Shown here piece after piece: positions 26,301 through 37,993 of a stretch of 64,000 bases of DNA. The notes beneath the pieces are model-generated. The model saw nothing but the letters and a program-made list of their open reading frames with translations, was not told the DNA's origin and ran no database searches. Position numbers and translations under genes: made by a program. This stretch comes from Ricinus communis. Its lineage: Eukaryota > Streptophyta > Magnoliopsida > Malpighiales > Euphorbiaceae. The stretch is from contig NC_063258.1 of the NCBI RefSeq assembly GCF_019578655.1, positions 21,270,802-21,334,801 on the forward strand, given 5' to 3'. Position 1 is the first letter of the stretch, and the number at the start of each line of letters is the position of its first letter.

Positions 26301-29300
26301 TAATATTTATAAATATACCCCTCTTATGGGGTTATTTACTCATATAAAAAAAATTTACCTCTTCTACGAGGCTGTTTTCTCAGACTTTGCAATTACACTA
26401 CTTTTACGGGGTTGTTTTCTCGTATTCATAAATATACACATTTTACAGGGTTATTTTCTAATATTGAGAAATATACCAGTTTTACGGGGTCATTTTCTCA
26501 TATTAAATTATTAGCACTATTCTGGGGTTGATTTCTCAAATTTAAAAATATACACGTTTTACGAAATTATTTTCTTATATGGACAAATATACTCATTTTA
26601 CGAGGGTTATTTTCTCATATTATAAAATTAACTCATTTAAGGGGTTGTTTTCTCATACTCACAAATATACTAAAATTATGGGGTTATTTTCTCCGACTGA
26701 TAAATATCTCCGTATTACGGGGTTGTTTTCTCATATTAAAAAATTTACCCCTGTTATGAGGCTGTTTTCTCAAACTCGCAACTACACTACTTTTACGGGG
26801 TTGTTTTATCATATTCATTAATATATACGTTTTACGAGGTTTTTTCTTATATTGATAAATATACTACTTTTACGTGATTATTTTCTTATATTGACAAATA
26901 TACTCCTTTTACGGGTTCTTTTCTAATATTATAAAATTAACCCATTTAAGGGGTTGTTTTCTCATACTCACACATAAACCAAAATTACGGGGTTATTTCT
27001 CCGATTGATAAATATCCATGTATTATGGGATTTTTTTCTAATATTTATAATTATACCCCTCTTACGGGGTTGTTTTCTCATATTAAAAAATTTATCCCTT
27101 CTACGAGATTAATTTCTTAGACTCGCAATTACACTACTTTTACGGGTTTTTTTCTTAGATTCATAAATATACACGCTTTACGGGGTTATGTTCTTATATT
27201 GATAAATATACCACTTTTATGGGGTAATTTTCTCATACTAAATTATTAGCACTATTATGTTGTTGTTTTCTCAAATTCATAAATATACACGTTTTATAGG
27301 ATTTTTTTTATATTGACAAACAAACACCTTTTACGAGGTTGTTTTCTCACATTATGAAATTAACCCATTTAAGGGGCTGTTTTCTCATACTCACAAATAT
27401 ACTAAAATTATGGGGTTCTTTTCTCCGATTGATAAATATTCTCGTATTACTGGTTGTCTCCTAATATTTATAAATATATCCCTCTTACGGGGTTGTTTTC
27501 TCATATTAAAAAATTTACCCTTTCTACGAGGCTATTTTCTTAGACTTGCAATTACATTGCTTTTATGGGTTGTTTTCTCATATTATAAAATTAGCCATTT
27601 AAAGGGTTGTTTTCTCATACTCACAAATATACCAAAATTACAGGGTTATTTTCTCCGATTGATAAATATCCTCGTATTACATGGTTGTTTTCTAATATTT
27701 ATATATATACCCCTCTTACAGGGTTGTTTCCTCGTATTAAAAAACTAACCCTTTCTACGATGTTGTTTTCTCAAACTCGCTATTATACTGCTTTTACGGG
27801 GTTGTTTTCTCAGATTCACAAACATACACGTTGTACGAAGTTATTTTCTTATATTGATAAATATACCACTTTTACGGTGTCATTTTCTCATATTAAATTA
27901 TTAGCACTATTATGGGGTTGTTTTCTCAAAATTACAAATATACACGTTTTACGAGTTTATTTTCTTAAATTGATAAATATATCCCCTTTAAGGGATTGTT
28001 TTCTAATATTATAAAATTAACCTATTTAAGGGGTTTTTTTCTCATACTCACAAATATATCAAAATTACGGCGTTATTTTCTCCGATTGATAAATATCTCC
28101 GTATTACAGGGTTGTTTTATAATATTTATAAATATACCCCTGTTACGGGGTTGTTTTCTCATATTAAAAGGTTTACCCCTTCCACGAGGTTGTTTTCTCA
28201 AACTCGCAATTATACTACTTTTACATTGTTGTTTTGTCAATTTCATAAACACGTGCATTCTACGGGGTTATTTTCTTATATTGATAAATATACCTCTTTT
28301 ATGGTGTCATTTTCTCATATTAAATTATTAGCATTATTCTGGGGTTGTTTTCTCAAATTTATAAATATACATGTTTTATGGGGTTATTTTCTTGTATGGA
28401 CAAATATACCTCTTTTACGGGGTTGTTCTCTGATATTATAAAATTAACCAATTTATGAGGTTGTTTTCTCATACTCACAAATATACCAAAATTTTGGGGT
28501 TATTTTCTCCGATTGAGAAATATTTCCGTATTATGGGGTTGTTTTCTCATATTAAAAAATTTACCCACTTCTACGAAACTATTTTCTCAGACTCGCAATT
28601 ACACCACTTTTACGAGGTTATTTTCTCATATTCATAAATATAAACGTTTTACAAGGTTATTTTCTTATATTGATAAATATACCACTTTTACATGGTTATT
28701 TTCTTATATTGACAAATATACCCCTTTCACGGGGTTGTTTTCTCATATTATAAAAATTAACCCATTTAAAAGGTTGTTTTCTCATACTCACAAATATACC
28801 GAAATTACGGGGTTATTTTCTCCGATTTATAAATATTCTTGTATTACGGGATTATTTTCTCATATTAAAAAATTTACCCCTTCTATGAGGCTGTTTTTTC
28901 ATATTAAAAAATTTAAACCCTTCTACGAGGCTGTTTTCTCAAATTCGCAATTACACTACTTTTTCGGGGTTGTTTTATCAGATTCATAAATATACTTGTT
29001 TTACGGAGTTATTTTCTTATATTGATAAATATACCACTTTTACAGGGTCAATTTCTCATATTAAATTATTAGCACTATTATGGGATTGTTTTCTGAAGTT
29101 CATAAATATACACTATTTGCGGGGTTATCTTCTTATATTGACAAATATACCCGTTTTACGGGGTTGTTTTCTCATATTATCAAATTAACCCATTTAAGAG
29201 GTTATTTTCTCATACTCACAAATATACCAAAATTATGGCGTTATTTTCTCCGACTGATAAATATATCCGTATTATGGAGTTGTTTTCTCATATTAAAAAA

Positions 29301-30706
29301 TTTATCCCGTTTACGATGCTATTTTCTCAAACTCTCAATCTACGGGGTTATTTTGTCATATTCATAATATACACGTTTTAATGGGTTATTTTCTTATATT
29401 GATAAATATACTACTTTTACGTTGTTATTTTCTTATATTCATAAATATACCCCTTTTACGGGGTTGTTTTCTCATATTATAAAATTAACCCATTTAATGG
29501 GTTGTTTTCTCATACTCACAAATATACCAAAATTATGCAGTTATTTTCTCCGATTAATAAATATCCTCATATTACGGGATTGTTTTCAAACACATTAAAA
29601 AATTTACCTCTTCGATGAGATTGTTTTTCCATATTGAAATATTTAACTGTTCTACGAGGCTATCTTCTCAGACTCGCAATTACACTACTTTTACGGGGTC
29701 GTTTTCTCATATTAAATTATTAGCACTATTATGGGGTTGTTTTCTGAAATTCATAAATATACACGTTTTACGGAATTATTTTCTTATGTCGACAAATATA
29801 CCCCTTTTACGGGGTTGTTTTCTCATATTATAAAATTAACACATTTAAGGGGTTGTTTTCTATTACTCACAAATATACCAAAATAACGGAGTTATTTTCT
29901 CCGATTGATAAATATCCACGCATTATGGGGTTATTTTGTCATATTAAAAAAGTTACCCTTCTACAAGGCTATTTTCTCATATTAAAAAATTTACCCGTTC
30001 TATGAGGCTAGTTTCTCAGACTTGCAATTACACTACTTTTATGGGGTTGCTTTCTCATATTCATAAATATACACGTTTTACGGGGTTATTTTTTTTATAT
30101 TGATAAAAATACTACTTTTACGAGATTATTTTCTTATATTGATAAATATATCCTTTTACGGGGTTGTTTTCTCATATTATAAAATTAATCCATTTTTGTT
30201 TTCTCATACTCACAAATATACCACAATTACGGGGTTATTTTTACATATTAAAAAAATTACCCCTTCTACGAGACTGTTTTCTCATATTAAAAAATTTAAC
30301 CATTCTACGAGGTTTTTTTCTTAGGCTAGCAATTACACTACTATTACGGGGTTGTTTTCTCAAATTCATAAATATACACGTTTTATGGGGTTATTTTTTT
30401 ATATTGATAAATATACCACTTTTACGGGTTTGTTTTCTCACATTAAACTATTAGCACTATTATGGGGTTATTTTTCTCAAATTCAGAAATATATATGTTT
30501 ACAGAGTTATTTTCTTACATCGACAAATATACTCCTTTTACTGGGTTGTTTTCTCATATTATAAAATTAACATATTTAACTGTTTTCTCATACCCATAAA
30601 TATACTAAAATTATAGTGTTATTTTCTTTGATTAATAAATATCCCCGTATTATGGGGTTTTCTCATATTAAAAATTTTACCCCTTCTACGAGGCTGTTTT
30701 CTCAGA

Positions 30707-30714
30707 CTTGCCAT
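30707..30714 (+). repeat. Target site duplication of the hAT element
   Basis: CTTGCCAT here against CTTGCAAT at 32379-32386: 8 bp with one mismatch, within the satellite monomer of type CTCGCAATTACAC. Confidence 0.85.
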
Positions 30715-32378
30715 TAGGGCTGAGCATGGATCTCGGTGATTCCCACCCGAACTGAATAACTGTACCGAAAAGTACCATAACCGAAAAAACCGATTCAAAT
30801 TTTTTTACTATTACAGTATGGTACTGGTTCTTTAGTTAAAACCCTACCGTAACCGTACTAGAACCGATCCGTCTTGTACTGATTCAGACCAAACTGTAGA
30901 ACCGATTTTTTACATATATTTATAAATAATTATTTATATTATATAAATAATACGTATATTAAAAAAATAATACATATACTCTATAAAAATTATTTTATAT
31001 TTATCATTTATATAATTCAAGCAATTGTTATCGAAATATAAAAAATAATACATATTAAAAATAACTATAATATTATAATATACTTTATACTCTATAAAAA
31101 ATATAAGTTATATATATTAATATGTCACATAGTATATTGATACTAGTAATCTAGTATACATACTATAATACTAGATTTAAAATTTATTTACTATCTAGAA
31201 ATTTTTGACAAGTTAATTAAAAAATTACTTAATTTAATAAAAAGTTATATAAATTAGTAAAATTATAAAAGATATTATTATATAAATATAATATTATTTA
31301 CACTATATTTATTAATAAATTAATTTTTAATTATATAATATTTTTATTTTAAGAATAATAATATTAATTATACTAAAAGTATTAATTTATATAAATATTA
31401 AAATTAAGAAATAAATATTTTAAAAATAATTTTTATATTATTATACTAATAAAACTTAAAAAATTAAATATTTAGAAATAATTAATTTATTAACTTTTAA
31501 AATATTATAAATAAATATTACAATATAAAAAAATATTAAGTTATATTTATAAATTTATTTATTTTTTGAAAAGGAACAAACAAAATTTGAGAAAAAATTG
31601 TCAAAACATCTTTTAACAATATAGAAGTTCTTTACTTCCTACAACATCGGAGCTCCTCATTTGTTGTCAAGATTGGCTTAGAAGTTCAAATAAACCTATC
31701 CAATTAGAAGAATCAATAGAGGATATTGAAAGCATAGAGTCAGGTAACATTTCTTTACTTCTTACATATGTTTGTTTATTGTTAATGCTGTTAAGTCTTA
31801 TTGACGTAATTTTTTACTTTTATTGTAGAAATTATTCAAGATCCTGAGATTGGTGAGTCCCTTATGCCAAGATTAAATGTGGAGTGCTAATTTTGAGGGG
31901 AGATAATAACATTCCTTTGCTAATTTTGGACATGTATTTTAGTGTTATATAAAGTTTGTAAATTTATTTATTTTAATGATTGTCATCTGTAAAATATTTT
32001 TATGCTAGCAGTAATATATATTTTAATGGTTTGTATTTGAATATTGAATGAATTATTGTATTTGCAAGTGATTGAATTGCGAAACAGGTTGTTCAAAAAT
32101 ATGATTGCAATTTTAATTCAGATTTTCATGCTACTTTTTTTAGGTTGGTAATTATATTTTCTCTAAATGTATTTGATTAAAGATGAGATTAAAGTTGTGT
32201 TTTTTAAATTCTTTAGAATCGAAAATAGCACTGTACCGAACTGTATTGAACCGTAAAATTGGTAAAATACGATATTGGTTCCTTTTACATTTGGTACGGT
32301 ACTGGTACCTTCAATTTTAAAATAACCGACCTGGTGATTTACAAATAACCGAATTGGACTAATCCGTGCTCAGCCCTA
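30715..32378 (+). mobile_element. Non-autonomous hAT element
   Basis: A 1664-bp insertion in the satellite with inverted ends TAGGGCTGAGCA and TGCTCAGCCCTA and an 8-bp target duplication, as in the hAT superfamily. Subterminal regions are rich in repeated ACCG and GGTAC motifs. The middle (about 30905-31570) is very AT-rich and noncoding. Only the last part of a transposase gene survives (31638-31890), so the copy cannot make its own transposase. Confidence 0.92.
31638..31890 (+). pseudogene. hAT transposase C-terminal remnant, two exons
   Basis: The first exon piece ends at 31743 and reads TSELLICCQDWLRSSNKPI followed by an acidic stretch EESIEDIESIES. This resembles the C-terminal hAT dimerisation region, where an (I/L)C.Q.WLRS-like block precedes an acidic tail. 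A GT donor at 31744 and a TAG acceptor ending at 31828 give an 85-bp intron. The second exon (31829-31890) continues in frame to a stop at 31888-31890. The N-terminal DNA-binding and catalytic regions are absent. The surviving piece has no internal stops. Confidence 0.75.
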
Positions 32379-35228
32379 CTTGCAATTACACTACTTTTAC
32401 GGGGTTGTTTTCTCATATTCATAAATATAAACATTTTTACGGGCTTATTTTCTTATATCGATAAATATATCCCTTTTACGGGGTTGTTTTCTCATATTAT
32501 AAAAGTAACCGATTTAAGAGGTTGTTTTCTCATACTCACAAATACACCAAAATTAGGGGATTATATTTTCATTGATTGATAAATATTCTCGTATTATGGT
32601 GTTGTTTTCTCATATTAAAAAATTTACTCGTTCTACGAGGCTGTTTTCTCATACTTGCAATTACATTACTTTTACAAGGTTATTTTACTCAGGTTCATAA
32701 ATATACACGTTCTACGGGGTTATTTTCTTATATTGATAAATATACCACTTTTACGTGGTCGTTTACTCATATTAAATTGTTAGCACTATTATCGGGTTGT
32801 TTTTTTAAATTCATAAATATACACGTTTTATGAGGTTATTTTCTTATATTCGACAAATATACCCCTTTTACGTGGTTGTTTTCTCATATTATAAAATTAA
32901 CCGATTTAAGAGGTTGTTTCCTCATACTCACAAATACACCAAAATTAGGGGGTTATATTTTCTTTGATTGATAAATATTCTCGTATTATGGTGTTGTTTT
33001 CTCATATTAAAAAATTTACTCGTTCTACGAGGTTGTTTTCTCATACTCGCAATTACATTACTTTTACGAGATTATTTTACTCAGGTTCATAAATATACAC
33101 GTTCTACGGGGTTATTTTCTTATATTGATAAATATACCACTTTTACGTGGTCGTTTTCCATATTAAATTGTTAGTACTATTATTGGGTTGTTTTTTCAAA
33201 TTCATAAATATACACGTTTTACGAGGTTATTTTCTTATATTCAACAAATATACCCCTTTTACGTGGTTGTTTTCTCATATTATAAAATTAACCTATTTAA
33301 AGGGTTATTTTCTAATACTCATAAATATACTACAATTACGAGGTTATTTTCTCATGATTCATAAATATCCACGTATTACGGGGTTGTTTTCACATATTAA
33401 AAAGTTTACCCCTTCTACGAGGCTGGTTTCTCATATTAAAAAATTTATTCGTTCTACGAGGCTATTTTCTTAGACTCGCAATTACACTAATTTTACAGGG
33501 TTGTTTTCTCAAATTCATAAATATACAAATTTTACGGGATTATTTTTTTATATTGATAAATATACCACTTTTACGGGGTCATCTTCTCATACTAAATTAT
33601 TAGCACTATTATGGTGTTGTTTTCTCAAATTCATAAATATACACCTTTTTTACGGGGTTATTTTCTTATATTCATAAATATACCTCTTTTACAGGGTTAT
33701 TTTCTCATATTATAAAATTAACCCATTTAAGGGGTTGTTCTCTCATACTCACAAATATACCAAAATTACCGGGTAATTTTCTTCGACTGATAAATATCCC
33801 CGTATTACAGGGTTGTTTTCTAATATTTACAAATATACCCCTCTTATGAGGTGATGTTTTCATATTAAAAAATTGACACCTTTCACGAGGTTGTTTTCTC
33901 AGACTCGCAATTATACTATTTTTACGGGGTTGTTTTCTCAGATTCATAACTATACATATTTTTTACGGGGTTATTTTCTTATATTGATAAATATACCACC
34001 TTTACGGGGTCGTTTTCTCATATTAAACTATTTTATTATGGTTTGTTTTCTCAAACTCATAAATAAACACGTTTTACGAAATTATTTTCTTACATCGATA
34101 AATATACCCCTTTTACTGGGCTATTTTCTCATATTATAAAATTAAAATATTTAACTGTTTTCTCATACTCATAAATATAAGTCAAAATTACGGGGTTATT
34201 TTCTCCGATTGATAAATATCCCCGTATTACGGGGTTTTTTTTCTAACACTTATAAAAATACTCCTCTTATGGGGTTGTTTTCTTATATTAAAAAAATTTA
34301 CCCCTTCTACGAGGCTGTTTTCTCAGACTCATAATTACACTACTTTTAAGGTTTATTTTCTCAGATTCATAAATATACATGTTTTACGGGATTATTTTCT
34401 TATATCGATAAATATACCCCTTTTACGGCCTTGTTTTCTCATATTATAAAATTAACCCATTTAAGGGGTTGTTTTCTCATACTCACAAATACACCAAAAT
34501 TACAGGGTTATTTTCTCTGATTGGTAAATATCCCCGTATTATGGGGTTTTTTTTTCTCATATTTATAAATATACCCCTCTTACGGGGTAGTTTTTTTCAT
34601 ATTAAAAAATTGACCCCTTCTACGAGGTTGTTTTCTCAGACTTGCAATTACACTACTTTTACGGGGTTGTTTTCTCAGATTCATAACTATACACGTTTTA
34701 CGGGGTTATTTTCTTATATTGATAAATATACCACTTTTACGGGGTCATTTTTTTATATTAAACTATTAGCACTATTATGGGGTTGTTCAAACATATAAAA
34801 ATACACGTTTTACGAAGTTATTTTCTTATATCGACCAATATACCTCTTTTACGGGGTTATTTTATCATATTATAAAATTAACCCATTCAAGGGGTTGTTT
34901 TATCATACTCACAAATATACCACAGTTATGGGGTTATTTACTCAGATTCATAAATATCTTCGTATTACAGGGTTGTTTTCATATATTAAAAAAATTTACC
35001 CCTTCTATGAGGTTGTTTTCTCATATTAAAAAATTTACCCATTTTACGAGAATATTTTATTAGACTCGCAATTACACTATTTTTACGGGGTTATTTTCTG
35101 AAATTCATAAATATACATGTTTTACTGGGTTATTTTCTTATATTAATAAATATGTCACTTTTACGGGGTCGTTTTTTCATATTAAATTATTAGCACTATT
35201 ATGGGGTTATTTTCTCAAATTCATAAAC
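32379..35228 (+). repeat. 39-bp satellite array, block 3
   Basis: Continues the array after the hAT insertion. It contains a near-identical tandem pair of about 392 bp (about 32470-32862 and 32863-33255) sharing rare variants such as a GGTTCATAAATATACACGTTC monomer preceded by TTTTACTCA. Orientation is plus up to the switch at about 35228. Confidence 0.95.
32470..33255 (+). repeat. Recent duplication of a 392-bp higher-order unit
   Basis: The two halves are about 392 bp apart and nearly identical, including the unusual ATTAGGGGRTTATATTTTC junction. This indicates recent unequal exchange within the array. Confidence 0.8.
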
Positions 35229-35256
35229 TCCATAATAGTGCTAATAATTTAATATA
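35184..35256. repeat. Inverted repeat at satellite orientation switch
   Basis: The monomer containing ATTATTAGCACTATTATGG is followed, after about 25 bases, by its exact reverse complement CCATAATAGTGCTAATAAT. Perfect arms are about 24 bp, and weaker pairing continues outward monomer by monomer, since the order on the right is the mirror of that on the left. It would form a hairpin when single-stranded. Confidence 0.85.
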
Positions 35257-36410
35257 AGAAAATGACTCCATAAAAGTGGTATATTTATCAATATTAGAAA
35301 ATAAGCCTGTAAAATGTGTATATTTATGAATCTGAAAAAACAACCCCGAAAAAGTAGTGTAATTGCGAGTCTGAGAAAGCAAACTCATAGAAGGGTAAAT
35401 TTCTTAATATGATTATGGGGTATATTTATAAATATTAAAAAACAACCCCGTAATACGATGATATTTATGAATCTGAGAAAATAACCCTGTAATTATGGCA
35501 TATTTATGAGTATGAGAAAACAACCCCTTCAATGGGTTAATTTTATAATATGAGAAAAAAATCTCGTAAAAGGGTTATATTTATTGATATAAGAAAATAA
35601 CCTCGTAAAATGTCTATATTTATGAATTTGAGAAAACAACCCCACAATAATGCTAATAATTTAATATGAGAGAACAACCCCGTAAAAGTGGTATATTTAT
35701 CAATACAAGAAAACAATTCTATAAAATGTATATATTTATGAATCTGAGAAAATAACTCTGAAAAGTAGTGTAATTGCGAGTCTGAGAAAATAGCCTCGTA
35801 GAAAACAACTCTGTAAGAGCGGTATATTTATAAATATTAGAAAACAACCCTGCAATACAAAGATATTTATCAATCGGAGAAAATAACCCCGTAATTCTGG
35901 TATATTCATGAGTATGAGAAAATAACCCCTCAAATGGGTTAATTTTATAATATGAGAAAATAACCCGTAAAAAGAGTATATTTGTTGATATAAAAAAATA
36001 ACCCCATAAAATATATATATTTATGAATTTGAGAAAACAACCTCATAATAGTGTTAATAATTTAAGATGAGAAAACCATCCTATAAAAGTGCTATATTTA
36101 TCAATATAAGAAAATAACACTATAAAACGTGTATATCTATGAATTTGAGAAAATAACCTCATAAAAGTAGTGTAATTGGGAGTCTAAGAAAACAGCCTCG
36201 TAGAAGGAGTAAGTTTTTTAATATGAAAAAATAACCCCGTAATCCGGGAATATTTGTCAATCAAAGAAAATAATCCCATAATTTTGATATATTTGTGAGT
36301 ATGAGAAAATAATTCCTTAAATTAGTTAATTTTACAATATGAGAAAATAATTCCATAAATGAGATATATTTATCGAAATAAAAAAATAACTCCGTAAAAT
36401 GTGTATATTC
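35229..36410 (-). repeat. 39-bp satellite array, block 4 (inverted)
   Basis: About 1.2 kb of the same satellite on the opposite strand: monomers read CCCCGTAAAAG...TGAGAAAACAA. It ends inside a monomer at about 36410, where unique sequence leading to the BIO3-BIO1 relic starts. Confidence 0.93.
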
Positions 36411-36600
36411 GTAATACACGTGTGACGTTTCTCGTACCAAATGAGAACCCAAAAGTCATAAATTCTTCAACCAGAAATTGCCGCCCCACAACCTTTACTC
36501 TTCACCATTTTCAAATTTTCCTACTGCCAAACTTCAACTTCCCTCTCTAATAGACTCGCTCACTACTACCTACCTCTAGGATTTCTACGTCTCACCACCA
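36411..36600 (+). promoter_or_regulatory. Upstream region of the BIO3-BIO1 relic
   Basis: About 190 bp of unique, pyrimidine-rich sequence between the satellite edge and the first possible ATG (36601). It probably holds part of the original 5' UTR and proximal promoter. I cannot place a TATA box or transcription start with confidence. Any more distal promoter was lost at the satellite junction. Confidence 0.35.
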
Positions 36601-37993
36601 TGCCTCCCTCTCCTCCTCCGCCACCTCCACCGTCGCTCCCGCTGAGTGCTCCTCATCCACCACCGCAAACTCTTCTCCACAACCTCAACTTCAGATCCAT
36701 CACCATTATCGTTTCCACTCTCTTATCCAACCTTTTTAATTTGGGGCTCCAACACTTCCCTCGGTAAAACTCTTATCTCCACCGGCCTCGCCTCCTCCTT
36801 CCTCCTCTCCTCTCCCGGCACTCGTAAATTCCTCTACCTTAAACCAGTTTCCCCTCTGATTCTGACTCTCATTTTCTGTCTCGCTTCCTGTCGTACTTCT
36901 CTCCCTTTCTCTCTCTTCTCCTCGAATTCCATCCTCAAATCTTGCTTCCCGTTGCCAAATCTCACCTTTCTCTTGATTTCGACACCAATCAATTAAAATT
37001 TAAATTTGGAATGTACGATTTGAACTTCAGTGAGGAGAACAAGGCGTTAAGTAACGACGGAGGAGGAGCTGATAATTCGGAGTTAATTTGTAAAACCTTA
37101 TTTTCATGAAATGACGTCGTTTTTCCACATTTAGCCGCGGAGAGAGAGAATGGAGTTGTGGAGGATGCTGCTATTTTAGAAAGTTTAAAAAATGAGCTGG
37201 AAGTAATTAACAAAGATAAAAATGGAAAATTCGATTCTTTTTATATTGTTGAGACTGCTGGTGGTATTGGTAGTCCCGGTCCTTCTGGTACTTTACAGTA
37301 TGATTTGAATTGTTTTATTAATAATTTGTTTTGTTTTAAAACATCTTAACAGGCCTTTTCGGTTCCCTGGTGTACTTATGGGAGATGGGAGGCTAGGTGG
37401 TATTCGGGAACAATTTCTGCTTATGAAAGTTTAAAACTTCGAGGTTATGATATTGTTGCTGTTGTTTTTGAATATCATGGCCTTGTTAATAAGGTCCCAC
37501 TACTCTCATATTTGCATAATAGGTAGTAATTTTGAAGCAATTCTTTGCTCAATTAGTACTTTCTTCTATATTATAGGTCTTATTAGGAATCACTTTTATA
37601 GTGTTTCGGTAAGTCAAAGATTGCAAGAATTCAAATGAATTGAATTCTATTTAATATATTCTCATGTTTGGAAATCTCTTATTTTTTAGAATACAATTCT
37701 ATCAACTCAAGAAAATAAGGCATTTTGAAAGAAATGAAATCATACAATAAACTACATCATTTTGCAAGAATTCAGTTGATTTGAATTCTTGCACATAATC
37801 ATTCCAAACTAGGTCAGTTTGCCTTTATGAGTCAAATCTTTTTAATTCTTTTAATGTTTTGTATTTTGCTAGGGTGCCTGTGATATTACTGCCACCTGTT
37901 CCAAAGGATATGTCAAATGACCTGTTGGAATGGTTTGCGGATTATGAGAAGATTTTTAATTCCTTGAAGGACATAATGGTATCTAATTTTTAA
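36601..37993 (+). pseudogene. BIO3-BIO1: BIO3 (dethiobiotin synthetase) half of BIO3-BIO1 pseudogene
   Basis: In plants this half of the fused protein makes dethiobiotin from diaminopelargonate, CO2 and ATP, in mitochondria. The best start is ambiguous (ATG 36601, or the frame from 36646). The nucleotide-binding loop IWGSNTSLGKT is at about 36739-36771. Later blocks are MYDLNFSEENKAL (about 37010), ENGVVEDAAILESLKNELEV (37149-37208), IVETAGGIGSPGPSGTLQ (37246-37299), ISAYESLKLRGYDIVAVVFE (37418-37477), and VPVILLPPVPKD (37874-37909) after an intron at 37523-37872. Breaks: a deletion of about 10 bases with frameshift near 36848, an in-frame TGA at 37107-37109, a one-base loss near 37404, and a TAA at 37991-37993. 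Exons and introns are retained, so this is a DNA-level copy, not a retrocopy. The call as a pseudogene is firm unless these are assembly errors. Confidence 0.88.

Larger units (their letters stand above)
13558..30714 (+). repeat. 39-bp satellite array, block 2 (main)
   Basis: About 17 kb of the same 39-bp monomers in the same orientation. Typical order of variable parts: TATAAAATTAACCCATT; CTCACAAATATACCAAAATT; GATTGATAAATATCCCCGTA; TTTATAAATATACCCCTC; TTAAAAAATTTACCCCTTC; ACTCGCAATTACACTAC; TTCATAAATATACACG; TTGATAAATATACCAC; TTAAATTATTAGCACTATTA; a second TTCATAAATATACACG; TTGACAAATATACCCC. Monomers are dropped or doubled in places, so unit length varies from about 190 to 570 bp. Local recent duplications are visible (16945-17335). 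Long open frames on both strands arise because 39 is a multiple of 3. Confidence 0.95.

Noticed and set aside
9200..35200. Dozens of open frames (60-260 codons) along the satellite
   Set aside because: They follow the 39-bp periodicity, exist in two or more plus-strand frames over the same DNA, and show only a degenerate 13-residue repeat with no domain.
9139..36410. CRISPR-like appearance of regularly spaced repeats
   Set aside because: The sequence is plant nuclear DNA, and the repeats are contiguous diverged monomers in a fixed order, with no constant repeat plus unique spacers and no cas genes.
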